A stretch of 13,661 nucleotides of DNA from Acetobacteraceae bacterium (GCA_947379865.1 CANCOY010000097.1:1-13661), one strand, 5' to 3'; shown: positions 1 to 7,291, numbered from the stretch's first letter. The notes: a model not told the origin generated them from the letters alone. Numbers and translations are program-made.

Positions 1-42
1 CTTGGACTCGATCTGCGTCCCGGCCGTTTCGGCTCCAGACAT
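1..42 (-). CDS. Possible N-terminus of an unidentified gene running off the window
   Basis: On the minus strand an ATG at 42-40 opens a frame, MSGAETAGTQIESK, that stays open to the window edge. A purine-rich GGGGAGAG lies at about 50-57, which places a good Shine-Dalgarno sequence 7-8 bases upstream of the ATG. Fourteen residues are too few to identify a family, so no function is given. The support is the start codon plus ribosome-binding site. It would lie downstream of the PrlF-YhaV relic in the same direction. Confidence 0.4.
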   Translation of the reverse strand, partial: MSGAETAGTQIESK

Positions 43-154
43 GGCTGCTCTCCCCGTGGACGCACCGGCCCCGCCGCGCGCGCCCGTCAGCCTCCCCCCT
101 GCTCAAGTACCCGATGGCAGGATGTGACACAAGACGCCGGGGGTGGGGGGAGGG

Positions 155-301
155 TCAGGTGTCGGGGGGAAAGTGGGGGCAGCAGTTTGCGCAGGCGGCC
201 AAGGTCACTGCGTCAAAGAGGAATTCGCTCTGCGCCAGAAAGATGGGATGAGCCAGAATGGCCCATCCGTGGACACCCAGGGCGGCAGGCCGCCTCACCA
301 T
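155..301 (-). pseudogene. yhaV: Truncated YhaV-type mRNA interferase toxin (remnant)
   Basis: The frame begins with an ATG that overlaps the antitoxin stop codon (TGATG at 303-299), the arrangement usual for prlF-yhaV pairs. Residues 11-24 read HGWAILAHPIFLAQ, which matches my recollection of the conserved YhaV start (GW..F.HP.FL.Q). After about residue 34 the similarity ends, and the frame stops at 157-155 after 48 residues. YhaV toxins are normally about 150 residues, and the C-terminal half with the conserved HW.RAK and RLFFRY-type motifs was not found in any frame down to position 43. The product would therefore lack most of the RelE-like RNase fold. The family call is from remembered sequence and is strengthened by the adjacent PrlF relic. 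Confidence 0.6.
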
Positions 302-545
302 CACCCATCCTCGGGAAGGGGCGCGTCCATATCGAATTCCACACCCTCCACAAGAGCACGCACACGCGCGACAAACGCGCTATCGAGAGGCTGAAGGCGC
401 TCAGGGTGGCAGAACATGTCGTCAGCCAGGAAAGCGAGGAATTTTTTGATCACCGGATCGGCCTCTTGGACAAACCAAGCGCCCTGCGTACCACCTCGGG
501 CGCGGTCGTCTGGTAGCGGTCGGTAGGGGTGGAGTCTGCATCCAT
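301..545 (-). pseudogene. prlF: Frameshifted, internally deleted PrlF-type antitoxin
   Basis: Two pieces in different frames add up to a PrlF/SohA antitoxin. The first starts at ATG 545-543 and contains TDRYQTTAPEVVRRALGLSK, typical of the SpoVT/AbrB DNA-binding domain; it hits a stop at 452-450 after 31 codons. The second, shifted in frame, runs from about 465 to the TGA at 303-301. It carries the PrlF C-terminal pattern: ADPVIKKFLAFLADD, HPERLQPLD and the ending DMDAPLPEDG. About 20-28 residues of the middle of the domain (the usual RDKI.Y.I...G.VVL strand region) are missing at the junction near 461-469. Family members are about 105-110 residues. An intact PrlF would bind its own promoter and neutralise YhaV; this copy cannot encode a full protein without a frameshift. 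Confidence 0.75.
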
Positions 546-798
546 GTTTGTTTGCAACGCGCTCGCCGAGTTTCCCAATCAGCCTTGCAGAGCACGATAA
601 CAGCGGTAATGCGCCTGCATTTTCTGATCAAGATCGATTGCCCCCCAGCGGATGGGGGCGCAAGCTTCAGCCTTGGTGCATGCCCACCGGCACGCGACCC
701 GCCCACGTTCACAAGATCTCGCCGACGGGGGCAGGATGACCACGTTACCCCGCATCGTCGGCCAGCACCTCATTCCAATGCAGATTTTCTCTCAGCCC
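546..798. other. Intergenic stretch with no supported gene
   Basis: This is the region between the prlF relic (minus strand) and the pyruvyl transferase gene (plus strand), so it should hold two divergent promoters. I could not fix convincing -35/-10 pairs. In-frame ATGs for the plus-strand gene occur at 736 and 778; 736 is preceded by a purine-rich GGGGGCAGG. On the minus strand a short frame ending at 579 (tail MQAHYRCYRALQG) looks protein-like but matches nothing I recognise. Confidence 0.4.
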
Positions 799-1674
799 AT
801 GAATTTTGCCCTGCTCACCTATCGCACGCGCAACATTGGCGATGACATCCAGAGCGTGGCGGCGCGGCAGTATCTGCCCCGGGTGGACGGGCTTGTCGAC
901 AGGGAACATCTGAACGGTTTTGCGGCGGCTGCGCCGGCGAAGATCATCCTTAATGGCTGGTTTGCCCACCGGCCGGAGAATTGGCCGCCGGCGCCGGGGC
1001 TGCGGCCCCTGTTTGTCTCGTTTCATCTGTCCGACGAAGTGCTGCCGCTGAATGTCCGTGGGCTGAGCGCGGCGCGGCACCTGCTGCAGGGAGAACCGCT
1101 CGCTTATCTTCGCGCCCATGCGCCAATCGGCTGCCGGGACGAGGTCACCGTGGCGCGTTTGCACGCGGCCGGGGTGCCGGCCTATTTCAGCGGCTGCCTG
1201 ACACTGACCCTGCAGGACCCCTGCCCCGGCGCCCCGCGCGAGGACATCGTCTGTTGTGTCGACGTGTCGCCAGCGGTGCGCCAGCACGTGGCCGCCCAAA
1301 CGGACGCCAGGCTCGTCACCCTCTCCCATGCCATCGATCATGAAGCGCCGGCCGCTGTGCGTTTCGCGCGGGCCGAGGCGGCACTTGCCACCTATGCGCG
1401 CGCGCAGCTGGTGGTTACATCGCGGCTTCACTGCGCGCTGCCGTGCCTCGCCTTTGGCACCCCTGTATTGTTCGTGGACGCCGTAAAGGACCGTTATCGT
1501 ATCTCTGGCCTGCTCAACCTGCTCAACCATGCGACCGAGGCTGATGTGCTGCGCGGCGCCGCAGATATCGATTGGCGCACCCCGGCTGCCAATGCCGCCG
1601 ACATTTCAGGGATGGCCGCAGACCTGAGGCAACGCTGCCAGGCCTTTGTGGCCTCCCAAGACCGGGATCCATGA
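799..1674 (+). CDS. Polysaccharide pyruvyl transferase family protein
   Basis: The product is 291 residues from ATG 799. It starts with MNFALLTYRTRNIGDDIQS, the hallmark N-terminus of this family (LxTY...NIGD.IQ), which is why this start is preferred over in-frame ATGs at 778 and 736; the 736 start has the better purine tract. Near residues 109-137 come PIGCRDEVTVARL and GVPAYFSGCLTLTL, and near the C-terminus SRLHCALPCLAFGTPVLFVD, all typical of PssM/CsaB/WcaK-like proteins. Such enzymes transfer pyruvate from phosphoenolpyruvate to sugar residues of exopolysaccharide or cell-wall glycans. The exact acceptor cannot be told, and some relatives have unproven activity. The gene overlaps the next one through ATGATGA, so the two are probably translationally coupled. 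There is no signal peptide or membrane segment; it is probably cytoplasmic. Confidence 0.85.
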   Translation: MNFALLTYRTRNIGDDIQSVAARQYLPRVDGLVDREHLNGFAAAAPAKIILNGWFAHRPENWPPAPGLRPLFVSFHLSDEVLPLNVRGLSAARHLLQGEPLAYLRAHAPIGCRDEVTVARLHAAGVPAYFSGCLTLTLQDPCPGAPREDIVCCVDVSPAVRQHVAAQTDARLVTLSHAIDHEAPAAVRFARAEAALATYARAQLVVTSRLHCALPCLAFGTPVLFVDAVKDRYRISGLLNLLNHATEADVLRGAADIDWRTPAANAADISGMAADLRQRCQAFVASQDRDP

Positions 1675-2534
1675 TGACCGGCCCCATCGTCATGACCTTG
1701 CTGGTGCGCAACGAGGAAGATATCATCGAGGCCAATATCGAGTTTCATCTGGCCCAGGGTGCCGATTTCATCATCGCCACGGACAACCGCTCAACTGATC
1801 GCACCCGTGACCTGCTGCTGCGCTACGCCCGGAAAGGCGTTCTCCACCTCATCGACGAGCCTGAGGACGATTATTCCCAGTCCAGCTGGGTAACCCGGAT
1901 GGCGCGCCTCGCACATCAGGACTTTGGCGCTGACTGGGTGATCAACAGCGATGCCGATGAATTCTGGTGGCCGCACACGGGCACCCTGGCGACGGTGCTT
2001 GGCGGCGTGGATCCGGCTGTAGGCGGCGTGCGCGTCGCGCGTTCCAACTTCCTTCCCCTGGCACGCTTCGAAGGCAAGTTCCATGACGCCATGGTTGTAC
2101 GCGACACCCGATCGGTGAACGACCTTGGGCGCCCCTTACCGCCAAAAGCATGCCATCGTGCCACGCCGGGCATTGTGGTTACGCCGGGCAACCATGGCAT
2201 TCATGGCGGAACTGGCCCGGTTGGCGCGACCGATGAAATAACCATCTTTCATTTCCCCATCCGTACCTATGCCCAATTCGAGCGCAAGATTGCGCTGGGC
2301 GGGGCCGCCTATGCCCGCAACACAACGCTTGCGTCATCAGTGGGGGCAACCTGGCGCGCCCTCTATCAGCAGTACACAGAAGGCGGTCTTCGCCAGTTTT
2401 TCGAACAGGCCGTGCTGGCACCTGAGGACATCAGCCGTGCCCTGCAGTCTGGCCGGCTTGTCCATGACACGCGCCTGAAGCAGTTTCTTGGCCGCCTGCG
2501 CGATCGGGGCGGCGCTTTCGGTCTGTGGCGATAG
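1671..2534 (+). CDS. Family 2 glycosyltransferase
   Basis: The product is 287 residues (286 if the second ATG at 1674 is used). The start overlaps the stop of the pyruvyl transferase gene. Residues 4-45 (PIVMTLLVRNEEDIIEANIE, then ATDNRSTDRT) form the GT-A nucleotide-binding start of the Glyco_tranf_2_4-like branch. WVINSDADEFW at about 89-99 carries the DxD-like metal and sugar-nucleotide site. HGIHGG and FHFPIRTYAQFERKI further on are typical of the C-terminal half of this branch. No transmembrane helix is evident, so it probably works at the cytoplasmic face. It should transfer a sugar from a nucleotide donor to a glycan or lipid carrier, but neither donor nor acceptor can be read from the sequence. 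It sits between a pyruvyl transferase and an O-methyltransferase, which fits assembly and decoration of a surface polysaccharide. Confidence 0.85.
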   Translation: MMTGPIVMTLLVRNEEDIIEANIEFHLAQGADFIIATDNRSTDRTRDLLLRYARKGVLHLIDEPEDDYSQSSWVTRMARLAHQDFGADWVINSDADEFWWPHTGTLATVLGGVDPAVGGVRVARSNFLPLARFEGKFHDAMVVRDTRSVNDLGRPLPPKACHRATPGIVVTPGNHGIHGGTGPVGATDEITIFHFPIRTYAQFERKIALGGAAYARNTTLASSVGATWRALYQQYTEGGLRQFFEQAVLAPEDISRALQSGRLVHDTRLKQFLGRLRDRGGAFGLWR

Positions 2535-3279
2535 CCGGCAACACCAAGCGCAAGAAGGTGGAGGGCAGATCATTTCACGTGCTATCGAGGACCCGCTTGC
2601 GCCGCTGCCGCCCGAGGACCGCGATTTCCTGCAACGCGTACGGGATCGCCGGCTCAGCTATCTGTCCGACAGCAAGGCCGCCGGCCTCATGAGCGCGTGC
2701 CGGCAAATTGCCGCGGCCGGCATTCCCGGCGGCTTTATCGAGGCTGGCTGCGCGCTGGGCGGTTCTGCCGCGATGATCGCCCATCTCAAGCCAAGCGACC
2801 GCCCCCTCGCCCTTTATGATGTGTTCGGCATGATCCCGGCCCCCACGGCCGAGGATCCGCCTGCGGTGCACGAACGCTGGCGGGTCATCAGGTCCGGCAC
2901 CTCGCCTGGGATTGGCGGCGACACCTATTACGGCTACCAGAAGGATCTTGATGAGGTGGTCAGGCGCAATCTGCGCGACCTGGGCCTCGCGTGCGAGAAC
3001 AACGCCATCACCCTGGTGAAGGGCTTGCTGCAAGACACCCTATGGATTACCGGTCCCGTGGCCTTCGCCCATGTGGATGTCGACTGGTACGAGCCGGTGA
3101 AGACCTGCCTTGTGCGGATCTTCCCCCACCTCTCCATCGGCGGCGCCATCATCCTTGATGACTATCGTAACTGGGGCGGATGCAAGAAAGCCGCCGACGA
3201 ATATCTGGCCCCGCACCTTGGCAAATGCGCGCTTGATGACAGCGCGGGCTCCCTCAGGATCACCCGCACCGCCCTCTAG
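2488..3279 (+). CDS. TylF/MycF-type SAM-dependent O-methyltransferase
   Basis: A macrocin O-methyltransferase (TylF) family protein. Numbered from the TTG at 2488, the SAM-binding loop FIEAGCALGGSA is at 83-94, YDVFGMIP at 110-117, IGGDTYYGY at 142-150 and GLLQDTL at 179-185. HVDVDWYEP (196-203) and ILDDY (222-226) supply the acidic metal ligands. These Mg-dependent enzymes methylate sugar hydroxyls, here presumably on the glycan made by the two preceding genes. The only canonical in-frame starts upstream of the conserved part give a 47-base overlap with the glycosyltransferase and about 28 unfamiliar residues. A strong ribosome-binding site (GGAGGG, 2560-2565) lies 6 bases before an ATT codon at 2572, so an ATT start giving about 235 residues is plausible. 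The gene ends 3 bases from the convergent amine dehydrogenase gene, leaving no room for a separate terminator. Confidence 0.85.
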   Translation: MAACAIGAALSVCGDSRQHQAQEGGGQIISRAIEDPLAPLPPEDRDFLQRVRDRRLSYLSDSKAAGLMSACRQIAAAGIPGGFIEAGCALGGSAAMIAHLKPSDRPLALYDVFGMIPAPTAEDPPAVHERWRVIRSGTSPGIGGDTYYGYQKDLDEVVRRNLRDLGLACENNAITLVKGLLQDTLWITGPVAFAHVDVDWYEPVKTCLVRIFPHLSIGGAIILDDYRNWGGCKKAADEYLAPHLGKCALDDSAGSLRITRTAL

Positions 3280-3282
3280 GCC

Positions 3283-5367
3283 CTAGTCCGCCAGCGCCGC
3301 CACCTCGCGCAGGAAGGGCGGCGTGTCAATCACCGGCTCCGTGCCCAGTTCGCGGGCGAAGCGGTGGCCGGCGTAGACGGCGGCGGCGATGGTGGCCGGC
3401 GCCAAAGCGTCGCCGATGCGGGTGATATTTGTGATGCCAGCGGTGGGCCAGTCGGCGTGGGCGGCCATGAGGGCGTGGTAGAGGGCGTCGTCGGGCAGGC
3501 GGGCGGTGACGAGGAGGAGGGCGTCGGCAGCGTGGCGGCGGGGGCGGGCGGTATAGGTGCAGATGGTTTCCACCTCGCCGCCACCGGCGCCGCTGACGGC
3601 GCGGGCGGTGATGATCTCCACCCCCAGTTCCAGCAGGCGGCGCTGGATATGGCCCTGTTCCAGGGTGGCCTGGGTCCAGTTGGCCACTTCGCTGGCCGGC
3701 GTCACAAACGTTACCCGCTTGCCCGCCGCCACCAGGCGTTCGGCCAGCACGCTGCCCATGTAATAATGGTCGTCATCATAGAGGGTGACCGCCTCACCCA
3801 TGGGCAGGCGGCCCGCCATGAGGTCGTCCGGCGTCAGGATCTCCACACCCTCGCTGAACGCCATGGGTTCCAGATGGAAGCGCGCCACGCCGTCGCGGCG
3901 CCAGTGGCTGCCGGTGGCCAGCACCACGTGGGAGACGCCGAAGCCCAGCACATCGTCTGCCGTCAGACGGCTTTCCCGGAAGACGGCGATATTGGCAAGC
4001 TTGTCGATCTGGCCCACGCGGTAGTCGCGCACCCGGCCCCAGGCGGCCAGGCCCGGCAGGCGCGCTTCGCGGTGCACGCGGCCGCCCAGATCACGGGTGG
4101 CCTCGGCCAGGGTCACATCATGGCCGCGCAGGCCAAGGGCGCGGGCGGCCTCAAGCCCCGCCGGCCCCGCCCCCACCACCAGCACGCGGGCGTCATTGGC
4201 TTTTGGCGCTATGCGCTCAGGGTGCCAGCCGCGCCGCCATTCCTCGCCCATGGTGGGGTTCTGGGTGCAGCGGATGGGGGACATGGTCATATCGCCCGAG
4301 ACGCACATGTTGCAGCCAATGCACTCGCGGATATCGTCGAGGCGGCCTTCCGCAATCTTGTTGGGCAGGAAGGGGTCGGCGATGCTGGGGCGGGCGCAGC
4401 CGATCAGATCGAGAACGCCCTTGGTTACCTGCCGCACCATGGCATCGGGCGAGGTGAAGCGCCCCACCCCCACCACGGGCTTGGAGGTGAGCTGCTTCAG
4501 CCCCGTCACAAAGGCTTCCTCCGCCCCTTCCCCGGCAAAGCGGGAGGTGCGGCTGTCGTTCTCCCAGCCCGACAGGGTGAGGTCCCAGAGGTCGGGCAGG
4601 TCGGCGAGGAGGCCGATCACCTCTTCCGCCTCCGCTTTGTGGATGCCGGCAGGGCCAATCATCTCGTCCACCGCAAGGCGCACGGCAACCGCAGAGGTGG
4701 CGCCCACCGCCTCCACCGTGTCCTCGATCACCTCGCGCAACAGGCGCACGCGGTTCTTCAGGCTGCCGCCATATTCATCGCTGCGGGTATTGGCGCGGCG
4801 CGAGAGGAAATGCTGGAAGATGGAAAATCCGTGGGCGGCATAGACATAGATGATGTCAAAGCCCACATCCCGCGCCCGGAGGGCTGCATTGCGGTGCCAG
4901 CGGCGCAGGTTGGCAATGTCGGTCTTGTCCATGGCGCGGGCCTGCACCGGGTCGGCGGTGAAGGTGGCGATGGGCAGATGGCTGGGGCCAAGGGGCACTT
5001 CCCGGCTCATCAGATTGGGGCCGTTCATGCCGTTATAGGCAAGTTCGATCCCCGCCAGGGCGCCGTGTTCGTGGATGGCCGCCGTGGTGCGGGCAAGGGC
5101 CGGCAGATCGGCCTCGTCCCAGATGCGCAGTTCGATGAAGGGGGTGATTTCCGACGTGTGGTGGATCTCGGCCTGTTCCGTACACACCACACCCCAGCCA
5201 CCCTCCGCCTTGATGCCGCGCAGGCGCGCCACCGCCGAGGGGTCGCGGTACCCCATGCCATTGCAATGGGGTACCTGGTAGAAGCGGTTGCGTGTCGTTA
5301 CCGGTCCCAGGCGGACCGGCTCGAACAGCACATCATAGCGGGGGTCGCGGCCGGTGGCTGCCGTCAT
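3283..5367 (-). CDS. Histamine/trimethylamine dehydrogenase-type FMN, 4Fe-4S flavoprotein
   Basis: 694 residues, close to trimethylamine dehydrogenase (about 730) and histamine dehydrogenase (about 690). An N-terminal TIM barrel (about 10-340) carries NRFYQVPHC, with Cys35 at the position that binds 6-S-cysteinyl FMN. Catalytic-type residues Tyr176, His179 and Asp271 are present. The 4Fe-4S ligands are Cys349, Cys352, Cys355 and Cys367. VLVVGAGPAGLEAARAL (about 395-411) begins the ADP/FAD-like C-terminal domains. Where trimethylamine dehydrogenase has its Tyr60/Trp264/Trp355 aromatic bowl, this protein has Gln65, Trp268 and Asp359, the set I recall from Nocardioides histamine dehydrogenase (Gln65/Trp267/Asp358). 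It should oxidise an amine to aldehyde plus ammonia or a smaller amine and pass electrons to an electron-transfer flavoprotein or similar acceptor. It follows the formaldehyde dehydrogenase gene after one base and has no strong ribosome-binding site of its own, so it is probably translationally coupled. The true substrate is unknown. Confidence 0.9.
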   Translation of the reverse strand: MTAATGRDPRYDVLFEPVRLGPVTTRNRFYQVPHCNGMGYRDPSAVARLRGIKAEGGWGVVCTEQAEIHHTSEITPFIELRIWDEADLPALARTTAAIHEHGALAGIELAYNGMNGPNLMSREVPLGPSHLPIATFTADPVQARAMDKTDIANLRRWHRNAALRARDVGFDIIYVYAAHGFSIFQHFLSRRANTRSDEYGGSLKNRVRLLREVIEDTVEAVGATSAVAVRLAVDEMIGPAGIHKAEAEEVIGLLADLPDLWDLTLSGWENDSRTSRFAGEGAEEAFVTGLKQLTSKPVVGVGRFTSPDAMVRQVTKGVLDLIGCARPSIADPFLPNKIAEGRLDDIRECIGCNMCVSGDMTMSPIRCTQNPTMGEEWRRGWHPERIAPKANDARVLVVGAGPAGLEAARALGLRGHDVTLAEATRDLGGRVHREARLPGLAAWGRVRDYRVGQIDKLANIAVFRESRLTADDVLGFGVSHVVLATGSHWRRDGVARFHLEPMAFSEGVEILTPDDLMAGRLPMGEAVTLYDDDHYYMGSVLAERLVAAGKRVTFVTPASEVANWTQATLEQGHIQRRLLELGVEIITARAVSGAGGGEVETICTYTARPRRHAADALLLVTARLPDDALYHALMAAHADWPTAGITNITRIGDALAPATIAAAVYAGHRFARELGTEPVIDTPPFLREVAALAD

Positions 5368-5368
5368 G

Positions 5369-6475
5369 TCAGAAGGTCACCACGCTGCGGATGGACTTGC
5401 CCTCGTGCATCAGGTCGAAAGCGTCGTTGATGCGCTCCAGCGGCATCACATGGGTGATGAGGTCGTCGATGTTGAGCTTGCCCTGCATGTACCAGTCGAC
5501 AATCCTGGGCACATCGGTGCGGCCCCGGGCGCCACCAAAGGCGGTGCCGCGCCAGACCCGGCCGGTTACCAGCTGGAAAGGCCGGGTGCTGATTTCCTGG
5601 CCGGCGCCGGCCACGCCGATGATGATGCTCTGGCCCCAGCCGCGATGGCAGCATTCCAGCGCCTGGCGCATCACCTTCACATTGCCGATGCACTCGAAGC
5701 TGTAATCAACGCCGCCGTCCGTCAGGTCGACGATGGCCTTGACCACGTCCGGCTCCTCGGCCGGGTTGATGAAATGGGTCATGCCGAATTTCTCGGCCAG
5801 TTCCCGGCGGGCGGGGTTCAGGTCGACGCCGATGATCTTGTCGGCGCCCACCATGCGGGCCGCCTGCAACACATTGAGGCCGATACCGCCCAGCCCAAAC
5901 ACTGCCACATTGGCGCCCGCTTCCACCTTGGCGGTGTTGATCACGGCACCCACGCCCGTGGTTACACCACAGCCGATGTAGCACACCTTGTCGAACGGCG
6001 CGTCGGGCCGGATCTTGGCCACGGCGATTTCGGGCAGCACGGTGTAATTGGCAAAGGTGGAGGTGCCCATATAGTGCATCACCGGCTTGCCGCCCAATGA
6101 GAAGCGGCTGGTGCCATCAGGCATCAGGCCCTTGCCCTGGGTGGCACGAATGGCGACACACAGGTTGGTCTTGCCAGACAGGCACGCCTTGCACTGGCGG
6201 CATTCGGGAGTATAGAGCGGAATCACATGGTCGCCCGGCTTCAGCGAGGTGACGCCTGCCCCCACTTCCACCACCACGCCGGCGCCCTCATGGCCGAGGA
6301 TGGCGGGAAAGATGCCCTCGGGATCATCGCCCGACAGGGTGAAGGCGTCGGTGTGGCAGATGCCGGTGGCCCGGATCTCGATCATCACCTCGCCGGCGCG
6401 GGGGCCTTCGAGCTGTACCGTTTCGATTGAAAGAGGCTTGCCCGCCTCGAATGCCACTGCTGCCCGCACGTCCAT
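5369..6475 (-). CDS. frmA: S-(hydroxymethyl)glutathione dehydrogenase (class III alcohol dehydrogenase)
   Basis: 368 residues from ATG 6475, almost identical in length to E. coli FrmA. This start follows GGGAG at a good distance and matches the family N-terminus (RAAVAFEAGKPL); an ATG at 6499 would add 8 unlikely residues. Catalytic zinc ligands are Cys40, His62 and Cys169, and structural zinc ligands are Cys92, Cys95, Cys98 and Cys106. The NAD fold has GLGGIG at 194-199. The class III signatures TLSGDDPEG, ETQGKGLMPDG-like ATQGKGLMPDG, and GQEISTRPFQLVTGRVW are present. It oxidises S-hydroxymethylglutathione, formed from formaldehyde and glutathione, to S-formylglutathione. It may also reduce S-nitrosoglutathione. 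It lies between rsmE and the amine dehydrogenase; the latter begins one base after its stop. No S-formylglutathione hydrolase gene is in the window. The symbol adhC or flhA is also used. Confidence 0.95.
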   Translation of the reverse strand: MDVRAAVAFEAGKPLSIETVQLEGPRAGEVMIEIRATGICHTDAFTLSGDDPEGIFPAILGHEGAGVVVEVGAGVTSLKPGDHVIPLYTPECRQCKACLSGKTNLCVAIRATQGKGLMPDGTSRFSLGGKPVMHYMGTSTFANYTVLPEIAVAKIRPDAPFDKVCYIGCGVTTGVGAVINTAKVEAGANVAVFGLGGIGLNVLQAARMVGADKIIGVDLNPARRELAEKFGMTHFINPAEEPDVVKAIVDLTDGGVDYSFECIGNVKVMRQALECCHRGWGQSIIIGVAGAGQEISTRPFQLVTGRVWRGTAFGGARGRTDVPRIVDWYMQGKLNIDDLITHVMPLERINDAFDLMHEGKSIRSVVTF

Positions 6476-6490
6476 CTGTCCACTCCCGCA

Positions 6491-6519
6491 CTGCGCCAAG
6501 ACGGCCCATGGTGGCGCAG
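6491..6519 (-). promoter_or_regulatory. Inverted repeat (possible RNA hairpin) in the rsmE-frmA gap
   Basis: CTGCGCCA (6491-6498) and TGGCGCAG (6512-6519) form a perfect 8-bp inverted repeat with a 13-base spacer. It lies within the 66-base gap between the rsmE stop and the frmA start, ending about 15 bases before the frmA ATG. No U-run follows it on the minus strand, so it does not look like a standard intrinsic terminator. It could be an operator or an RNA hairpin affecting frmA expression. It may also be a chance match in GC-rich DNA. Confidence 0.3.
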
Positions 6520-6541
6520 CAGAGGCGATTTGGCGAGGCCC

Positions 6542-7291
6542 TCAGCCGCCGTTGAGGGCGGCGTGCCACAGGGCGAGCGCAGCGGTGGCAGCGGTTTCCG
6601 CCCGCAGCACCCGGCGCCCCAGCGAAGCGCGCACCGCAAAGTCGAGGCGGGCGAGAAGCGCGCGCTCGTCGGCATCAAAGCCGCCTTCGGGGCCGATCAG
6701 AATGGCCCAGGGGCCGGGGCCGCTGCGGTTCAGCGCCTCCAGTGCCGGCGGGCCACCCTCTTCGTCGCAGAACAACAGGCGCCGCGCCGGATCCCAGCCT
6801 CCCAGCACGTCTGGCAGGGGCTGTGCCGCCACCACTTCCGGCACCACCAGGCCACCGCATTGCTCGGCAGCCTCCACCGCATTGGCGTGCAGGCGCGACA
6901 GATTGACCCTGGGATGGGCGGTGCGCCTTGTGATCACGGGCATCAGCCGGGCCACGCCCAGTTCGGTGGCCTTCTCGGCAATCAGTTCCGTGCGGGCGCC
7001 CTTGATGGGGGCAAAGAGCAGCCAGAGGTCGGGCGCCGGCTCCTGCGGCCGCAGGGGTGATTCGACCGCCAGCACGGGGCGCTTGCGGGTGCCGGCAAGG
7101 CGCGCCCGCCATTCGCCATTGCGGCCATCAAACACCGCCACCGCCTCGCCCGGGGCCAGCCGCATGACATTGACCAGCCAATGGGCCTGGCCCGCTTCGG
7201 GCGTGATTTCGGCGCCGGGGGCAAGCGGCCCCTCCACATGCAGGCGGCGGCGGGGCGCTGCCTCGCCCACGTCCAGATCATCCAAGCTCAT
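6542..7291 (-). CDS. rsmE: 16S rRNA (uracil(1498)-N3)-methyltransferase
   Basis: 249 residues from ATG 7291, the usual RsmE length. The N-terminal PUA-like part contains RRLHVEG (14-20) and HWLVNVMRLAPGE (37-49), matching the family's H...VLR...G pattern. The SPOUT methyltransferase part has PIKGARTELIAEKATELGV (95-113), EQCGGLVVPEV (143-153), ILIGPEGGF (197-205) for SAM binding, and LGRRVLRAETAATAAL (224-239), the knot-forming C-terminal signature. It methylates N3 of U1498 in the decoding region of the 30S subunit. A longer frame upstream of 7291 is open but lacks family similarity, so this ATG, preceded by a G-rich stretch, is preferred. It is divergent from ubiA and probably heads the minus-strand transcript with frmA and the amine dehydrogenase. 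Confidence 0.93.
   Translation of the reverse strand: MSLDDLDVGEAAPRRRLHVEGPLAPGAEITPEAGQAHWLVNVMRLAPGEAVAVFDGRNGEWRARLAGTRKRPVLAVESPLRPQEPAPDLWLLFAPIKGARTELIAEKATELGVARLMPVITRRTAHPRVNLSRLHANAVEAAEQCGGLVVPEVVAAQPLPDVLGGWDPARRLLFCDEEGGPPALEALNRSGPGPWAILIGPEGGFDADERALLARLDFAVRASLGRRVLRAETAATAALALWHAALNGG

Noticed and set aside
124..516. A 130-codon plus-strand frame over the TA relic
   Set aside because: Low-complexity start and no family similarity; the minus strand explains the same bases as PrlF and YhaV pieces.
579..691. Short minus-strand frame ending MQAHYRCYRALQG, possibly the tail of another decayed gene
   Set aside because: It looks protein-like but I could not match it to transposases, integrases or any toxin-antitoxin family, so it is not called.
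745..1530. A 261-codon minus-strand frame opposite the pyruvyl transferase gene
   Set aside because: Shadow frame with no motif; the plus strand carries clear family signatures.
3364..5430. A 688-codon open frame on the plus strand opposite the amine dehydrogenase
   Set aside because: It mirrors the real gene, whose GC-rich codon use removes stops from the antisense frame; the composition (Gly, Ala, His, Gln rich) has no recognisable domain.
5354..6100. A 248-codon plus-strand frame opposite frmA
   Set aside because: Antisense shadow of a gene with complete zinc-binding and NAD motifs; no family signal of its own.
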